Of a stretch of 64,000 bases of DNA, positions 42,988 through 55,300 are shown in pieces. The notes beneath the pieces were generated by a model. The model had not been told where the DNA came from. It searched no databases and was given only the letters and a program-made list of their open reading frames with translations. Each line of letters opens with the position of its first letter. Positions within the stretch are counted from its first letter, which is position 1. The DNA comes from Canna indica (lineage: Eukaryota > Streptophyta > Magnoliopsida > Zingiberales > Cannaceae): assembly GCA_034359265.1 (NCBI GenBank), contig CP136890.1, positions 69,627,501 through 69,691,500 on the forward strand, in the 5' to 3' direction. The position numbers and the translations under genes were made by a program.

Positions 42988-45063
42988 TGTTATGACCTGA
43001 AAAATTGGGGACCTTGTTGTAAATATTTTTTTTTGGAGGGGCCTTTTTGCAAAAGTGCATAATCCTATTTAATTAGCCCAATTCTCCTCTCTAATTCTTT
43101 TCTCCCGCTCTCTCTCGAATACTGTAGCAGCGGCGGACGTGCGGCGACAGCAGTGAGGCGGCGGCTGTGAGAAGACTCCGGTGAAGATCGGAGTTTGGAG
43201 GAGTTTTTAGGTAGGAGTCTTTTCTTTTCTTGTTGTGTTTTGTTGTAGTTGTCATTTTCCCGATTCTACGTACATTGGCGACAGCGGGGTAGTTGGAGGA
43301 GATGGAATAGTCAGATCGGGATGGCGGAGCCGATTGGAAGGTGGCGGCGGTCGTGCCGCTGCCTGTGGCGCTGAACCGTATGGTCTTGGCGGTGGCTATG
43401 CCGCAGCAGCACGCTGCTGCCAATGGTAGGGCAGCAGCCGCGCCTATTTTTCGGGCCTTTTCCAGCGAAGGGGCGATGTATCGCTAGTGTCGGAGTCCGC
43501 GGTGGAGGTCGGACGAGGGTTGGCGGTGGTCGGCTGGTGTGGGTTCGAGCGGAGCGGGGAGGGCAGCATCGAGGCATGGAGGCCAAGAGGTCGGGCAGGA
43601 GACGAGTGAGGGAGATGTTATTTATTGATTCAATAAAGGTTAATTAAGAAGAGAGCTGTATCGTATGAAATGATGTTAATTTATGGAATATTGGAGTATT
43701 TTTAAATTTGATCATAGGATCATCAGATCGATTCGAGGTGAATACCAAAGTTGGAGCTCTTCGCGTTCTGAACACGATGGTGGTGTTAGATTTCTAATCA
43801 GAGGTCACCTGATAGGTCTTTTCTATATTTCGGTGTTATTTGGTAGATGCGAGTTATTAATTCAGTTGATAAATAATTAAGTAATGTAGAATAGTGGTAT
43901 TCTATGTTATGTGGTGATTTAGAGTATAGATAATTGTGTTGGGTGCGAGTTGACTCATGTTGTAGCCGATGAATGTTGAATTGGTAAATTGACGATTTTA
44001 TCCCTTGCTTCTATTTGCTTGATTTGCTTCTGAAATCCGTTGATCTCCTGTTGCATTATGTTGTTGAACATGCCATATTGATAATTGCATGAGTCTGGTT
44101 AGCTATTATGCATTGATTATTGAGCATGATATTATGCTAGGCATGGTGCACATTATTAGCGTTGTCATAAGTTGTATTTGCTAACATGAATTGTTTTGGT
44201 TGCATCTTCAGTTGATAGTTGTTGTAGCATTTATAGTCATTAGCATCGTAGATCGGTTCTGATTGTCATGTGGTGAGATCTAGTTATCATGTTGCTTATT
44301 ATTGTATCAGGTATTTTTGCTAGTATCGTAGGCCAGTTGTTGTTGACATGCTCCATTATAACTGTTGTGGGCGCAAGCTCGGACACTGTTGATTTATTGC
44401 CCGAGGTGTATAGGCGGTGACACCGGTGATCACGAAACTTTCACTCGAGTTGCGCGTACGATGTCGCGCTGTTAGACGTCGACGGGCTCGTGTGTGGCGT
44501 CGCGCTGCTAGACGTCGACAGACTATCCTTGGATCGTCGCACCTCCTGCTTGAGCGGGCCTAAGGTGCCACTCTCGAGGTGCGAGAGTGCGGGGGAAATC
44601 CAATTGTCCACTATGCTCTTGATTGGTATGAGTTGCAATAGTTGATAGGTGAACATGTGTCTTGTTATTGTTGACATGTTGCATTTTATTACAGAGTCAG
44701 GTATTGTTGCATTTGCAGTATCATCGCATCATGATTGTTGTCCTTATTGTTGGCATATTGATTCTCCTACTTCGCTTTCCGCTGATGTTGTTTGTTGTTG
44801 CCTCAGATTTGAAGGTATGTCAGTAGTTGAAGTTGGGTAGCTAGAGTCCTGGAGGAGGAGGAGGAGGCGTCATTCGCTGCTTAGATGTTTTCTTAGTTAT
44901 TTTTAGATTGATGTTGAACATTTGTGTAGAGAACTCTTTGTTGAAATAATGATTTCAGTTGTTCTTGTTGATATTTTCTGGTGTTTCTCATTGTTAAGTT
45001 GTAGGTTGCGCTCTTCTTAGGAGTGGTCCCTTATCTAGGGATAAACTTAGGTGGGGCGTAACA
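42988..45063 (+). mobile_element. Solo LTR, probably Gypsy type, in CACTA-A Tnp2
   Basis: 2076 bp from TGTTATGACCTGAAAAATTG to GGTGGGGCGTAACA. Flanks GATTG (42983-42987) and GACTG (45064-45068) form a 5-bp duplication with one mismatch. Removing it joins EKI to APYMSWH in Tnp2. Ends like TGTTATGACCTG...GCGTAACA recall plant chromovirus LTRs; the assignment is inference. It contains a short tandem pair with GCTAGACGTCGAC (44460-44520). No internal sequence is present. Confidence 0.82.
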
Positions 45064-46105
45064 GACTGCCCCCTATATGAGTTGGCATGCAAGAAGTCGT
45101 GATGATACAGTAATGACTCATCCATCCGACAGTGAAGCATGTAAACATTTGGATATGTATTATCCTTTATTTTCTAGGGATACTAGAAATATCAGGTTGG
45201 GATTGTGCACGGATGGTTTTAATCCGTTTGGTAATTCAGCAACTCCGTATTCAGTATGGCCAGTGCTGTTAACAGTTTATAATTTGCCGCCCTCAATGTG
45301 TATGAAAGATGAATTTATCTATCTTTCGATGATTATTTCGGGTCCTAGGGGTCCTCGGAAAGAAATTGACGCCTAGTTGATGAACTGAAAATATTGTGGG
45401 TTGATGGAGCTGTCACTTATGATTATCATCGGAAGCAAAACTTCACTTTACGAGCTACTATATTATGGACAATCAACAATTTCCCGGCCTATGGCATGTT
45501 GTCTGGTTGGAGCAGGCAAGGGCGACTCTCTTGCCCGTATTGCATGGACCACTCAAATCCTTCAGTCTTGAGAACAGTTGAAAAATTTCCTTCTTTGATT
45601 GTCATCACCGGTTCCTACCGTCTAACCATCAGTATCGAAGGAATCATGACAAATTTACCAAGAGCAGAGTCGAAAGAGATGAGACACCACCGATGTTGTC
45701 TGGTGAACAGATGTTAGCACGTGTTCAGTTGCTTACCGAGATTATTTTTGGTCGGAATGTAAGAATTTCAAGCTTTGGTCAAACACATAACTCGGTGAAA
45801 AAAAGTATCTTTTGGGAATTGCCATATTGGAGTTCATTACTGATTCGACATAATTTGGATGTTATGCACATTAAAAAAAATGTGTTTGATAATATTTTTA
45901 ACACAGTGATGGATATTTCCGGCAAAACTAAAGATAATGTGAAGGCCTGATATGATGTAAAAATACTTTATAAGAGGTCTGAGTTAGAGTTGCAAGAGGT
46001 CAATGGATGATTTCATAAGCCAAAGGCGTCGTATGTGTTAAATAAACAACAGATGAAAGATGTGTATTAATGGATCAAAGAACACAGATTACCCGATGGA
46101 TATGC

Positions 46106-47401
46106 TGTTGGCTTAAGATTTTCAACCTTGGTCTTAATCTCGATTTTAATGATAACAAACATGGAACTAATGTTTCATTGAGAAATCTTTCAGGTTCCAA
46201 GTCGGTTAGCGCACATCATCCCCGATCGGAAAAATCGACGAAATCGGCAAAGACGCTTGTCGACGCTCGAGATTCTTCGGGAAGTTAGAGTTTAGGTTTA
46301 GGGTGTCCAGAATATAATGTAATCCTCTTTATGATGCAAAGAACCCAAAAAACCATACCCGAACCCCAAAACATGAAAACCCAAAAACCGTCATGAAATT
46401 CACTAAGCCTAGGGAGCTCATTGGAGGGCTATATGACCTAGATATTTTCTTGACACAAAAAATGGCGGTAATTGTTCTTTGGGTAGAAATTAGATAAGGA
46501 GGTATTTTTAAGGATTTTTTGAAAGCCCTTAACCTACCCATATTTGATAGACGATCGACCGAACAAGCGACCCACGGTCTGTAACGGGCAAAAAATCACT
46601 CGTTGAGAAGAGAGAACTTCTCTTCATGGCTCATAAATAGGAAGTCATGAGAGTCTTCCTATATACTTTTGATCACTCCTAACCTCCTTGAGCCATCTCT
46701 TGATCAATTCTAAGCCTTCATTGAGCAAATCTTGTGAAAACCCTAGCTTGAACCTTTCATCTCCTTGATTAAGCCTTTACTTCATTGCTTCATCATCAAA
46801 GGCATCAAGAGGAAGCTAGGAATATTGTTGTGGAGCTAAGTAATTTATTGTTTGATTTATTGCTCCATTTTGTGTTGTATTTTCTTGTTATTTCATTGTA
46901 CTTGAGCTTGTAAGAAGACCTAGTGTTAAGTCTTGTGATTGAGTGGTATCCTTGGTGTAGAAGGTGTAAATCCACTTCTGTAAAGTTAGTTTACTAGTAT
47001 TAGTTGAGTTGTCCCTTAGGTTGAGGTGGGAGAGTGCTCTCGGTAGGAAGACGGGATACTTCCGGGTGTGAAAGTACCTTCAGTTTGAGAGCGGAGACTT
47101 TCCAGTGTAAAGTCCTTGTTGTAAGGAAAACAAGATTAATCTAATAAAGTTAAGTTTGGAAATCCTAAGCGGGGTGCTTAGGTAGTGGAGTAGCCATTGG
47201 GGCCGAACCACTATAAATAATTATGTTAGCATTGTTTACCTTGCATTTCTTATTGCTTACCATTTATATCTTGCTTCCATTTACTACTCGATTTATGAAT
47301 TGCCTACATAACCAAAGAAACAATTAAAATCAAATTTAGGCGATAAGATTTAATTAACACACTATTCACCCCCCCATCTAGTGTGGCCATTTCACCCAAC
47401 A
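46106..47401 (+). mobile_element. Solo LTR (family A) at a Tnp2 deletion junction
   Basis: 1296 bp, TGTTGGCTTAAGATTTTC to TTTCACCCAACA, flanked by a perfect 5-bp duplication TATGC (46101-46105 and 47402-47406). Same family as 30262-32062 but about 500 bp shorter: most of the TCGACCGA-rich part is deleted around 46545. It carries the TAGTGG...CCACTA motif at 47183-47213. Its target lies where Tnp2 jumps from DGYA to MPADD. Confidence 0.92.
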
Positions 47402-47730
47402 TATGCCAGCAGATGACTTCTATCAAGAAGAAGATCCGTCCGAAGTGGAACGAGTTAGTCCAATACTCGAGGATGATGAAACAGAGTTAGTTCAATTGGA
47501 AATAGAATACGTTGATGACGACGATAATGAACTTGAGGAAGGACAGAATGATGATGAGGGAGACGAAGAAGAATTTCAAGATTCCGATACAGAAGAATAA
47601 GACGAAGAGTATTAGTTGGATGATGATAATGACGATGACGAATAATTGTAAATGTGAAGTATATATTCAATTATTAAATATATCTATTAATGTATTATAT
47701 ATAATCTAATTATATTAAATTTATACAGCT

Positions 47731-49480
47731 ATGGTTCGAGATATTAGTTCTTGAGGAGGCATTCCTCGTAGGACCCCCGACGATCACCACCCGCCCCACC
47801 TGTACCCACTGACCCTTTGCCTTCCACCACTATCCCCCCACCTCCGGCCACCATCCCCCTACCTCTAGCCACCATCCCCCTACCTCTAGCCACCATGCCC
47901 CCGGCCACCTGATCCACCCACCATTCCTCACCTGATTTGGCCACCATCCCCTCACCTCCGGCTACCATCCCTCCGCCACCTTCTGCAGATCCAGGACCGT
48001 CGTCTTCGAGACGTAGGCCACGATGGCCTAACATAATTCTCCCTCCGCCACCCGAGGGAGAACTGCGCAGAGCAGTTAGTGTGCATGGAATACGATAAGT
48101 ATATGCATCAATTATTTTTTATAATTTATTTATTTCAAAATATCATATTATGAATTTATATTTTGTGCACATTTGAGCAGGAGGACGTCCCTCGCACGAT
48201 ACCGGGGATGATGCGAAAGTTTATGCGTGGGCCGTGGCCTACATGGTCTCTTGTGCCCCGTGAGTATATGAATTTATTATGGCGAGAGTTCATTGTAAGT
48301 ATATTTATTAAATTAATGTTAATGTTAAATATTCATCGGTAATAATAATTTTTTTTACAGACTCATTATACTTGGTCGGAGGACCAGGCCACTTTTGTTG
48401 AGGCTACATGGGAGCGTGTTGCCCGCGCTCGCTATAATGGGCTACTTCAACAGGCCCGTCAGACCTTGATGAGACGGCTAGGGACCACACAGATAGGGCA
48501 GACTCGGGGACACGCCCCTGACTGGATTCCTGGCCCTGTGTGGGACCAATTCGTTGAGCGATGGTACACACCTGAGTGGCAGGAGGTCTCCCAGACCGCG
48601 TCGAGAAATCGCATGTCCGAGGGGGACGGCACGGGCGCGCGCCACACTGGTGGCTCCATCTCTTTTGCGCTTCATGCGCGTCGTATGGTATGTGTAATTT
48701 AATTATTTTTAATTAAATTATATATTGTGTATAATGATATTAGTGTATTTGTTTTCTAATGTAAGACACGAGTGGCGGAGGACGGCACCGTCCAATGCCC
48801 GTCGATGATGGAGGTGTTTGACCGCACGCACCGTCGTCGATGAGGAGCGGGGGACTACGTTGATAGCAAAGCCTCGTATATAATGGTAAGTATTTATATA
48901 TGTCTATTTGATTTACATAAATTTTATTTATAGTTTATATATATTTAAAATATAAACATGTGTAGGAAACTTACACGAGGACTGTGATCGAGCGTGGAGG
49001 CACACCGGAGGAGTTCAACGCATGAGCTTGGGTGGAGGCCGCAGGTGGCTAGGAGCACGGCCGTGTTTATGACTTTCAGAAAATAGCCCTACACGCGTCG
49101 TGCTCGGGCCACTTGGGGCACCGACCCCTTCGGCTGCGGGTGAGCGGCCCTCGACATCCCGAGCACAGGATCAGAGCCGGATAACGGCCATGGAGTTGGA
49201 GCTCACCCAATAGAGACAGGCAATGGAGGAGCAGAGGCAAGTGATGGAGGGCCAGAGGCTAGCGATGGAGGAGCAGAGGTTGGAGATGCAGAAGCAGAGG
49301 CTGACGAATGACAAGTTGAGACAGACGATCCAGAATATGCAGACACTCCTCACTCAGATTGCGTCTCACTCTGGCCTTCTACTGGTGATGTCGCAACCGT
49401 CGTCCTCCTCGACCCAGTCGACGCTCCTAACATAGTCGTTGTCAACTCTATCGCCTCCACCGCAGCTGTGAGATTTTAAT
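47731..49480 (+). pseudogene. CACTA-A second gene, Ptta/En/Spm-type (Transposase_24)
   Basis: Counterpart of 39032-40957. It begins with a Pro-rich, low-complexity part (repeated PPSPYL words, 47731-48060) containing stops. Exon 48181-48295: EDVPRTIPGMMRKFMRGPWP, MNLLWREFI. Exon 48361-48687: THYTWSEDQATFVEATWERV, RQTLMRRLGTTQIGQTRG, WDQFVERWYTPEWQEVSQTA, RNRMSEGDGTGARHTGGSIS. Exon near 48767-48883: TRVAEDGTVQCPSMMEVFDR. The last exon (48966 on) has ETYTRTVIERGGTPEEFNA, then a Gln/Glu/Met-rich coiled coil (MEEQRLEMQKQRLTNDKLRQ, 49223-49435). GC-rich compared with the CACTA-B copy. Several stops. Confidence 0.8.
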
Positions 49481-49719
49481 TTATTGTATTTTGTTTATTG
49501 TTTGTTACTTGGTTGTATATATATGATATTTTGATAATTGTTTGCCTCTGGTTTGAGGCTTAGATTTATGATATTTATGTAAAACTTTTATGTTTGGTTT
49601 CAAATGCATGTGTATGATGTTTTCTGATTGTAATATGTGATTAAAAATAGGTTGTAGTCTATATATCATTGTATACAAGAATTTATAATTTTTTTAGTTA
49701 TTTCAGTTACAGGATACAC

Positions 49720-50088
49720 CTTTAGCTACGGCTTACCCACGGTTCACCATCACTAAGCCGTGGCTGAAAGCTTGTCGTAAATGGCTGATGGCCTGGGCAG
49801 CACCAAATATCACGGCTGCAAATAGTATCACCGACGGGACTGGGTCGTGGCTGATGGGTTGGTATCAGTGACAACACCTAGAGCCGTCACTGATGTTTTT
49901 AAATCAGCGACAACGCACGTGGCTGTCGCTGATGATTACGTGTGACGGCGGCGCTCGGCCGTCACAACTTATCTGAGATGCGCACATCAGTGATGGCATT
50001 TTGCCACGCCCTATGCCGTCCATGATAGTTATCACCGACAGTTTATCCACGGATATAGCCATCAGTGATGACGACAATTCTAGTAGTG
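49720..50088. repeat. CACTA-A right subterminal array and terminus
   Basis: Repeated words CCGTGGCTGA, AGCCGTCACTGATG, ATCACCGACGG and ATCAGTGA in both orientations, ending ATTCTAGTAGTG at 50088. They mirror the left-end array at 32104-32520. The stretch 49480-49720 is AT-rich with no coding signal and is probably the 3' untranslated end of the second gene. Confidence 0.82.
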
Positions 50089-52250
50089 TTTGTCTTTTTC
50101 AAATTTTATCTTAGGTAATCCTTTAACTAAGTCCTTCTTAGATATTTCTTGGATGAGGCTCATGCTAGCATGTCCTAGCCTTCTATGCCACAACCAAGAA
50201 TTATTTTCTATGGCAACCAAGCATCTAATATGGGGATTAGGCAAAACATTTAAAACTAATGTGTAAATATTTTCTTGCCTATTTCCAATAAACATAATGT
50301 CATTAGATTGTGCACTTCTAATGATGCATTTAGATGCTTCTAAAATGATTACATATCTATTGTCACACAATTGAGATATGCTAATCAAATTATGCTTTAA
50401 ACCATCAACTAGTAAGACATTTTTAATGCATGGGTAAGGGAGTATACCTATATCACCAATGCCAACAATCTTACCTTTGGCATTATCTCCAAATGTCACA
50501 TGTCCACCATCTTTGCTTGATAGGGTTGCGAAAAGATTGTATCACCCGTCATGTGTTTTGAGCAACCACTATCCAATATCCATGTGCTTCTACTTGCTTG
50601 AGGATCCTTTTCCATCTACAAAAGGAGAAGAAACTATTTTAGGTACCCAAATTTTCTTGGGTCCTTGAGTGTTAGTCATCTTAGAAACCCAAGTGAATCC
50701 AGCATGTGGGTTCCTCCTCAGTGCACAATCTCTAGCCATATGGCCAAATATACCGCATGAAAAATAACTTCCATTAAACTTTCTTCGATTGTGAGTGTGA
50801 GCATGGAAGTGTAAGTGTGATGACTTTTTAGCATGGACAACCTTAGGCATGACATTTTGTAAGATTGTTATTTTTTCATTTAGCATGCAGAGTTCCTTTC
50901 TTAGACTTAGCATGCTATCATTCAAGTGCTCTACTTGATCACTTAAGTACTTGTTTTCATCTTCCAATTTTTTGTTTTCATTTTCTAAGTTTTTCTTAGC
51001 ATCATCTAGGACATGTTTTTCTTCCTTAAGGGTATCTACTTCTTTCCTTAATGCATTGCATGAGAGTAGCAAGTTATCATTTTCAAGCTCTAAAGATTTG
51101 TTGTCCTTTTTAAGCTCTTTAAACTTTTTCCTAATAACATTAAATTCATCATGCATTTGATCAAAATTCATTTTCTAGTTCTTCTTGTGTAAATAAAAGC
51201 TCACCAAATGTAAATCTTACCTCATTGTCATTTGCCATCAAGCAAAGATTTGTCTTTTCACTCTTGGAGTCTTCTTCACTTGATGAAGGCTCGCTTTCAT
51301 CCCACGAAGTCATCATTGTCTTCTTCTTCTTCTTCTTCTTCTTCTTCTTCTTCTTCTTGTATTTGTCCTTTTTGTGAGGGTTGGAGGTGGAAGCCATCTT
51401 GAGAAGTGGACAATCCTTCCTTAGATGTCTGGTTTTGTTGCAATTAAAGCATGTGTAGCCTCCTCTTCCTTTTCTCATGCCTCCTCTCATGAAGCTCATG
51501 AATCTTCTCGCCAACATTGCCATTTCTTCAAAATCGTGTCTCTTCCTCGGATGATGAGGATTCTTCACCCCGGTGTGATGCTTTTAAGGCAATGGTCTTG
51601 CCTTTGGGAGCATCTTCCTCTTTGTATTGCTTCATATGGGTCTTATGTGTCATGAGAGACCCAATGAGCTCGGTGATCTTCAAGGTGCTCGTATTCTTTG
51701 CTTCCATGATTGCGATGACCTTGGGCTCCCAAGCTTTTGGAAGGGAACGAATGAGCTTTCTTACCTTCTCCTCTTCCCTTATCTCTCTACCAAGGTTAGC
51801 TAATCCATTTGTAATATTTTGAAATCGAGCATACATGGCATCAATAGATTCATACGATAACATTTTGAACATTTCATAATCATGCACGAGTAGGTTTATC
51901 TTAGATTTCTTAACTTGTGAAGTACCTTCATGTGTAGTCTCTAAGACTTTCCAAAGTTCATATACAAACTTACAAGTAGAAATTCTAATAAACTCATTAA
52001 TTGATAGGCCACAATATAATGCATTGATAGCGTTTGCATTTGCATTAAAGAGTTTAATCTCTTCTTGGTCCCACTCATCCATATCCATAGTTGGTTGCTT
52101 ATACTCTACTTGAATCATTCTCCATACATCCATTCCTAGTGATTGTACGAAGCCATTCATGCGTATCTTCTAATAGGCATAGTTGTTTTTATCGATCAAT
52201 GGTGGAGTATGAGTAGAAGACCCTTGAGCTAGTTGGATTTTACTAGTCAT
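50089..52250 (-). pseudogene. Copia-M gag, protease and pre-integrase region
   Basis: From ATG 52250 downwards: MTSKIQLAQGSSTHTPPLID, a stop after NNYAY, then gag NGFVQSLGMDVWRMIQVEYK, LWKVLETTHEGTSQVKKSKI, MYARFQNITNGLANLG. A first zinc knuckle CFNCNKTRHLRKDCPL lies near 51475. A long coiled coil follows (LELENDNLLLSCNALRKEVD and on, 51171-50850), then a second knuckle-like FSCGIFGHMARDCALRRNPH near 50750. Protease: WILDSGCSKHMTGDT near 50570, with the catalytic Asp-Ser-Gly. Pre-integrase: NSWLWHRRLGHASMSLIQ near 50195. Coiled-coil gag extensions are typical of Sirevirus-type Copia. Frameshifts near 51560 and 51165 and stops kill it. It breaks off at CACTA-A. Confidence 0.9.
51322..51358 (-). 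repeat. (AAG)n microsatellite coding poly-lysine in Copia-M gag
   Basis: About twelve TTC repeats on the plus strand read as a run of Lys codons directly after the first zinc knuckle (NPHKKDKYKK...). Lys-rich sequence at this place is normal for Copia gag; the pure repeat shows slippage expansion and lies next to the frame break. Confidence 0.9.
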
Positions 52251-52289
52251 TCTAACTTGTAGGGTAGATGGTTAAATCTAATCCTACAA

Positions 52290-52305
52290 CCTTGCTCTGA
52301 TACCA
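52290..52305 (-). promoter_or_regulatory. Copia-M primer-binding site
   Basis: On the minus strand TGGTATCAGAGCAAGG starts one base after the 5' LTR end. It is complementary to the 3' end of initiator methionine tRNA and fixes the element orientation and the LTR border. Confidence 0.93.
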
Positions 52306-52306
52306 T

Positions 52307-55300
52307 TATTGAGTGAAATCCCACACCAGAAGGGGGGTTAAATAGTGTTGGGTTACTTTACCAATATACTTCAATTTCCTTTTTAATCAATTCCAACTTC
52401 AACCAAATGTAAGTGCAACTAAGTGATGTTCGTTAGCGAGTATGAAACACAATTATAGACAAATACACAAGTCAATGCAAACACACGAAAGTATAGTGGT
52501 TCGGCTAACTGCCTACTCCACTACCTTGGCTCTACACCAATGATTTCTAACCAAATTCTTTATAGATTTTGTGTTTCCCTTTGAATACAACCGAGGACTT
52601 GATTCTCAACCCTTTGAGAACTCCTCAAACCTATTCACCTAGGCAAAATACAATTCTACTAAGTAAACCCTAAGTGTTTACACTAGCACACCTAGCAAGC
52701 TAATCAATGAAAATAAGTTCAAATAACAATAAAAATTACAATAAAAAGAGGTAAAGAATAAACCAAGACTAAGTGCTTTTTTCCAAGCCTTCAATGCCTC
52801 CAACTCCCTAAGACGTTGAGATCGAATCAAAGTCGGAGTTGAGGGAAGATGATCGCTTGAGAGAAGTCGTTGATCGAAGAATCAAATGCAAGCCAATCGA
52901 GCTCTAGAAGGCACAAATCACACTTTGAAAGCTTATCTCAGTTGTTAAGAAGGATTAATGAAGGTTGGTGAGGGGTATTTATAGCCCCTCCCACAGAACG
53001 GTTCTTCAACGGGCGTTTTTTCGCCTGTTGGACGCCGACCGATCGCTTGCCGGTCTATCGTTGGTCGATCGATCGATCGACCGCTAGCATTCTTCCCTTC
53101 TGCCGCTCTGTTCGGTCGACCGAAGGGTCGATCGATTGTATCACAATTTTGATCCTCTGTTGTTCGGTCGACTGAAGTAGACACTTGTCACACCCCAACT
53201 GAGGGTTGTGTGACCAGCCAAGGTCTACATACTACCCTGTAGCCTACTACCTACACTGACCATCAAAAAAACCAGAACACATCGGATAAAAGAAGCCACA
53301 ATGAATATTTATTTAACTTTTCAAAGTTCACAAATTTGTTTTTCAAATAAAAGAAGAAAAGCTAACATCGTCACAAACTGTAACATCTCAATTCAAAGTT
53401 TATTACAAGTTTTTTTTAAAAAAACAATAATTGTCAGTGTAGGAAAAATGACAACACAACAACTGGACTATGACTAAAGGATGCCGCTACGAGATTTGGC
53501 ACCACCCGCTACCCTCCAGCTGCACCATGACGACAAGCCTCAAATCACTGATCTTGCTCTACAAAATAAAAAGAAACAACCGTGAGTCCACTTGGGACTC
53601 AGTGAGCGGTTCTTCTGAACCTCCACATAATCATCGATTAGGCATGCATAAACATATAAGGCAACATAATATATAGACAGGGAGGTAAGTTACTTTTGAT
53701 ATGACTACCGACTCTGTCAGTCGTTCTGTATAGACCATATATGAGAGAAACCTGCCATAACGGCCTAATTAAGCCACTTGGTCTTGGAATTCCGGCTATA
53801 CCCGGCCCTACCATACAAGGTAGAATCACACTGGCCGCTCGGGCCACACCATATCAAGATGAAGTCAAGAAATCCCGGGCCATCGACTAGGATGGTCTAC
53901 TAGTCTCCAGACACCGTCTGGGGTAGGGATAGCTAGTGCCACCCAACTGGGGTCTGACACCTAGCCGGCCAACTGGTGATATCTCAAGACCCAATCACTG
54001 GCCGAGTCATGCATTCGTCATTCCGACTACTCAGGCATCTCGGCAGACCATCACAAACACATCACACAAGCAAGTGTCGTAGAGCTTCCTTGTTTAAAAT
54101 CTCGGGCGTCCGCCCATGTTCAGCCCTTTATTTTCGGGTCAAAACATGCGTGCACAATTGCTCGCTAATTATTTCTTAGGTGTAAAACCTAACTAGCCTA
54201 CCTTTAAGTTTCCATAAATAGCACACACTTCAGATTTTTCATGTTAATCATCTAGCGTCATATACTATCCTTGCTAATGTGAAATACATGTCATAAGCTT
54301 GAAAATGTACCCAATAACAAAACGAGACAACATATAAGCTATAAATGAATTACTTCACGTCACATACTATGTATAGCCACATGATTCAAAAATAAAGAAT
54401 TTAAATAATTAATAAAACATTTTATGGATTAAACCAATAAGGAACATGTAATAAACATAACAACAATTAAACATGATATCTGAAATTCAATGAAACCTTT
54501 CCTTTGATACATGTACCATAACCATCATGTCCATATATGCATTAGCAAGAACATTTCCATAATCGTTAGAATATAGATCTACAGTTGCTATCAATTCTCA
54601 AGATGGACAACAATCATATAATATAATTTGAACCTAACACTAAGCTTGTAAGTAGGAATTCAAAACGATGTAACATGAAATCCAGTGTATAGATCCGACA
54701 GCCCCGAGTTTTCCACCCCTCTCCATTGCTCGGCTGACTCAAGAAAGGTAATATCCTGCTCGGTCGAGCCCTCTAAGGGAGGTGAACATGTTGCGACAAC
54801 AACACAAGTATCAATACAAAGATCCAACATATAACGAACATAAAGCGATCTACAAGTTGCAAGACGAGCGAGGAAATTGGAGAAAATTTTGGCATGACCT
54901 TTCTCCTTTTTCCTCGACTCAACCAGCCCATATAGAAGCAAAAAAATCACGATTTGAAAGTACGAATTTGCAGGTACACAAATCGATTAAGTTCCAATAC
55001 GAAAGAACACCTCGATTGGCAAAATATCTCGCGGAGAAACCCGATTTCAAGATCCATAGGGTCGGCCACCCGCCTCCCTTCAAAAACATGTTAACCACTC
55101 ATCTTTGCTTGAGGAAGATGAAGGACCGAACGTTGGCGATCTCGAATCTTCCGGCGATGATGCGATCTTCAGATCGACCAAGATCTCTCCTCCTTGCTCA
55201 TTCTCCCCCTCTCCCTATGCGCTGCTTTGTGTGGCTCCTAGATGAGCCGCACGACAGCTATGATGAGGGATTTTATTCCCTCATCTAACATGCCTTAATT

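Larger units (their letters stand above)
42082..47600 (+). pseudogene. CACTA-A Tnp2 transposase, broken by two solo LTRs and a deletion
   Basis: Starts MSGDRSCMYRRIHRGAIMDE, a transposase-associated domain; frameshifted into FAYSNEKFLSGDKIQCLCRK and RYFVWNCHG. The Tnp2 core follows: GEPLYENCPNYTRFS, KLMRKLGLGYEKIHA (stop), CILYYKENVQLEQCPVC. After the solo LTR (42988-45063): MSWHARSRDDTVMTHPSDSE, LGLCTDGFNPFGNSATPYS, NFPAYGMLSGWSRQGRLSCP, and FWELPYWSSLLIRHNLDVMH near 45810. After EHRLPDGYA the gene jumps to the C-terminal acidic tail (MPADDFYQEEDPSEVERVSP, 47403 on): the DUF4218 and DUF4216 parts are missing at the place of the second solo LTR. Many stops; not functional. Confidence 0.88.
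32104..50088 (+). mobile_element. CACTA-A: En/Spm-type transposon nested in Copia-M
   Basis: Ends CACTACTAGAAT at 32104 and its exact 12-bp complement ending at 50088, flanked by the 3-bp duplication TTT (32101-32103 and 50089-50091). Excising it with one TTT restores the Copia integrase frame. It carries a broken Tnp2 transposase (42082-47600), a second gene of the Ptta/En/Spm type (about 47731-49480) and subterminal repeats of GCCACGGC/AGCCGTGGC words at both ends. Insertions within it are CACTA-B and two solo LTRs; without them it is about 6.05 kb. Confidence 0.93.

Noticed and set aside
43091..43647. GC-rich open frames with Arg/Gly-rich products in the solo LTR 42988-45063
   Set aside because: They overlap on both strands without a domain; the GC-rich part resembles an LTR promoter/leader region rather than a gene.
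47744..48034. Gly/Met-rich minus-strand frame with MVARGRG repeats
   Set aside because: It is the complement of the Pro-rich low-complexity start of the CACTA-A second gene (CCACCATCCCCC units).
48459..48702. Minus-strand open frames opposite the CACTA-A second gene
   Set aside because: They are antisense shadows of the conserved exon at 48361-48687; the plus strand shows the family motifs.
54782..55288. A 168-codon open frame on the plus strand within the solo LTR 53186-55562
   Set aside because: It lies entirely in a non-coding LTR with a perfect target duplication, has no recognisable domain and is antisense to the element; best explained as chance.
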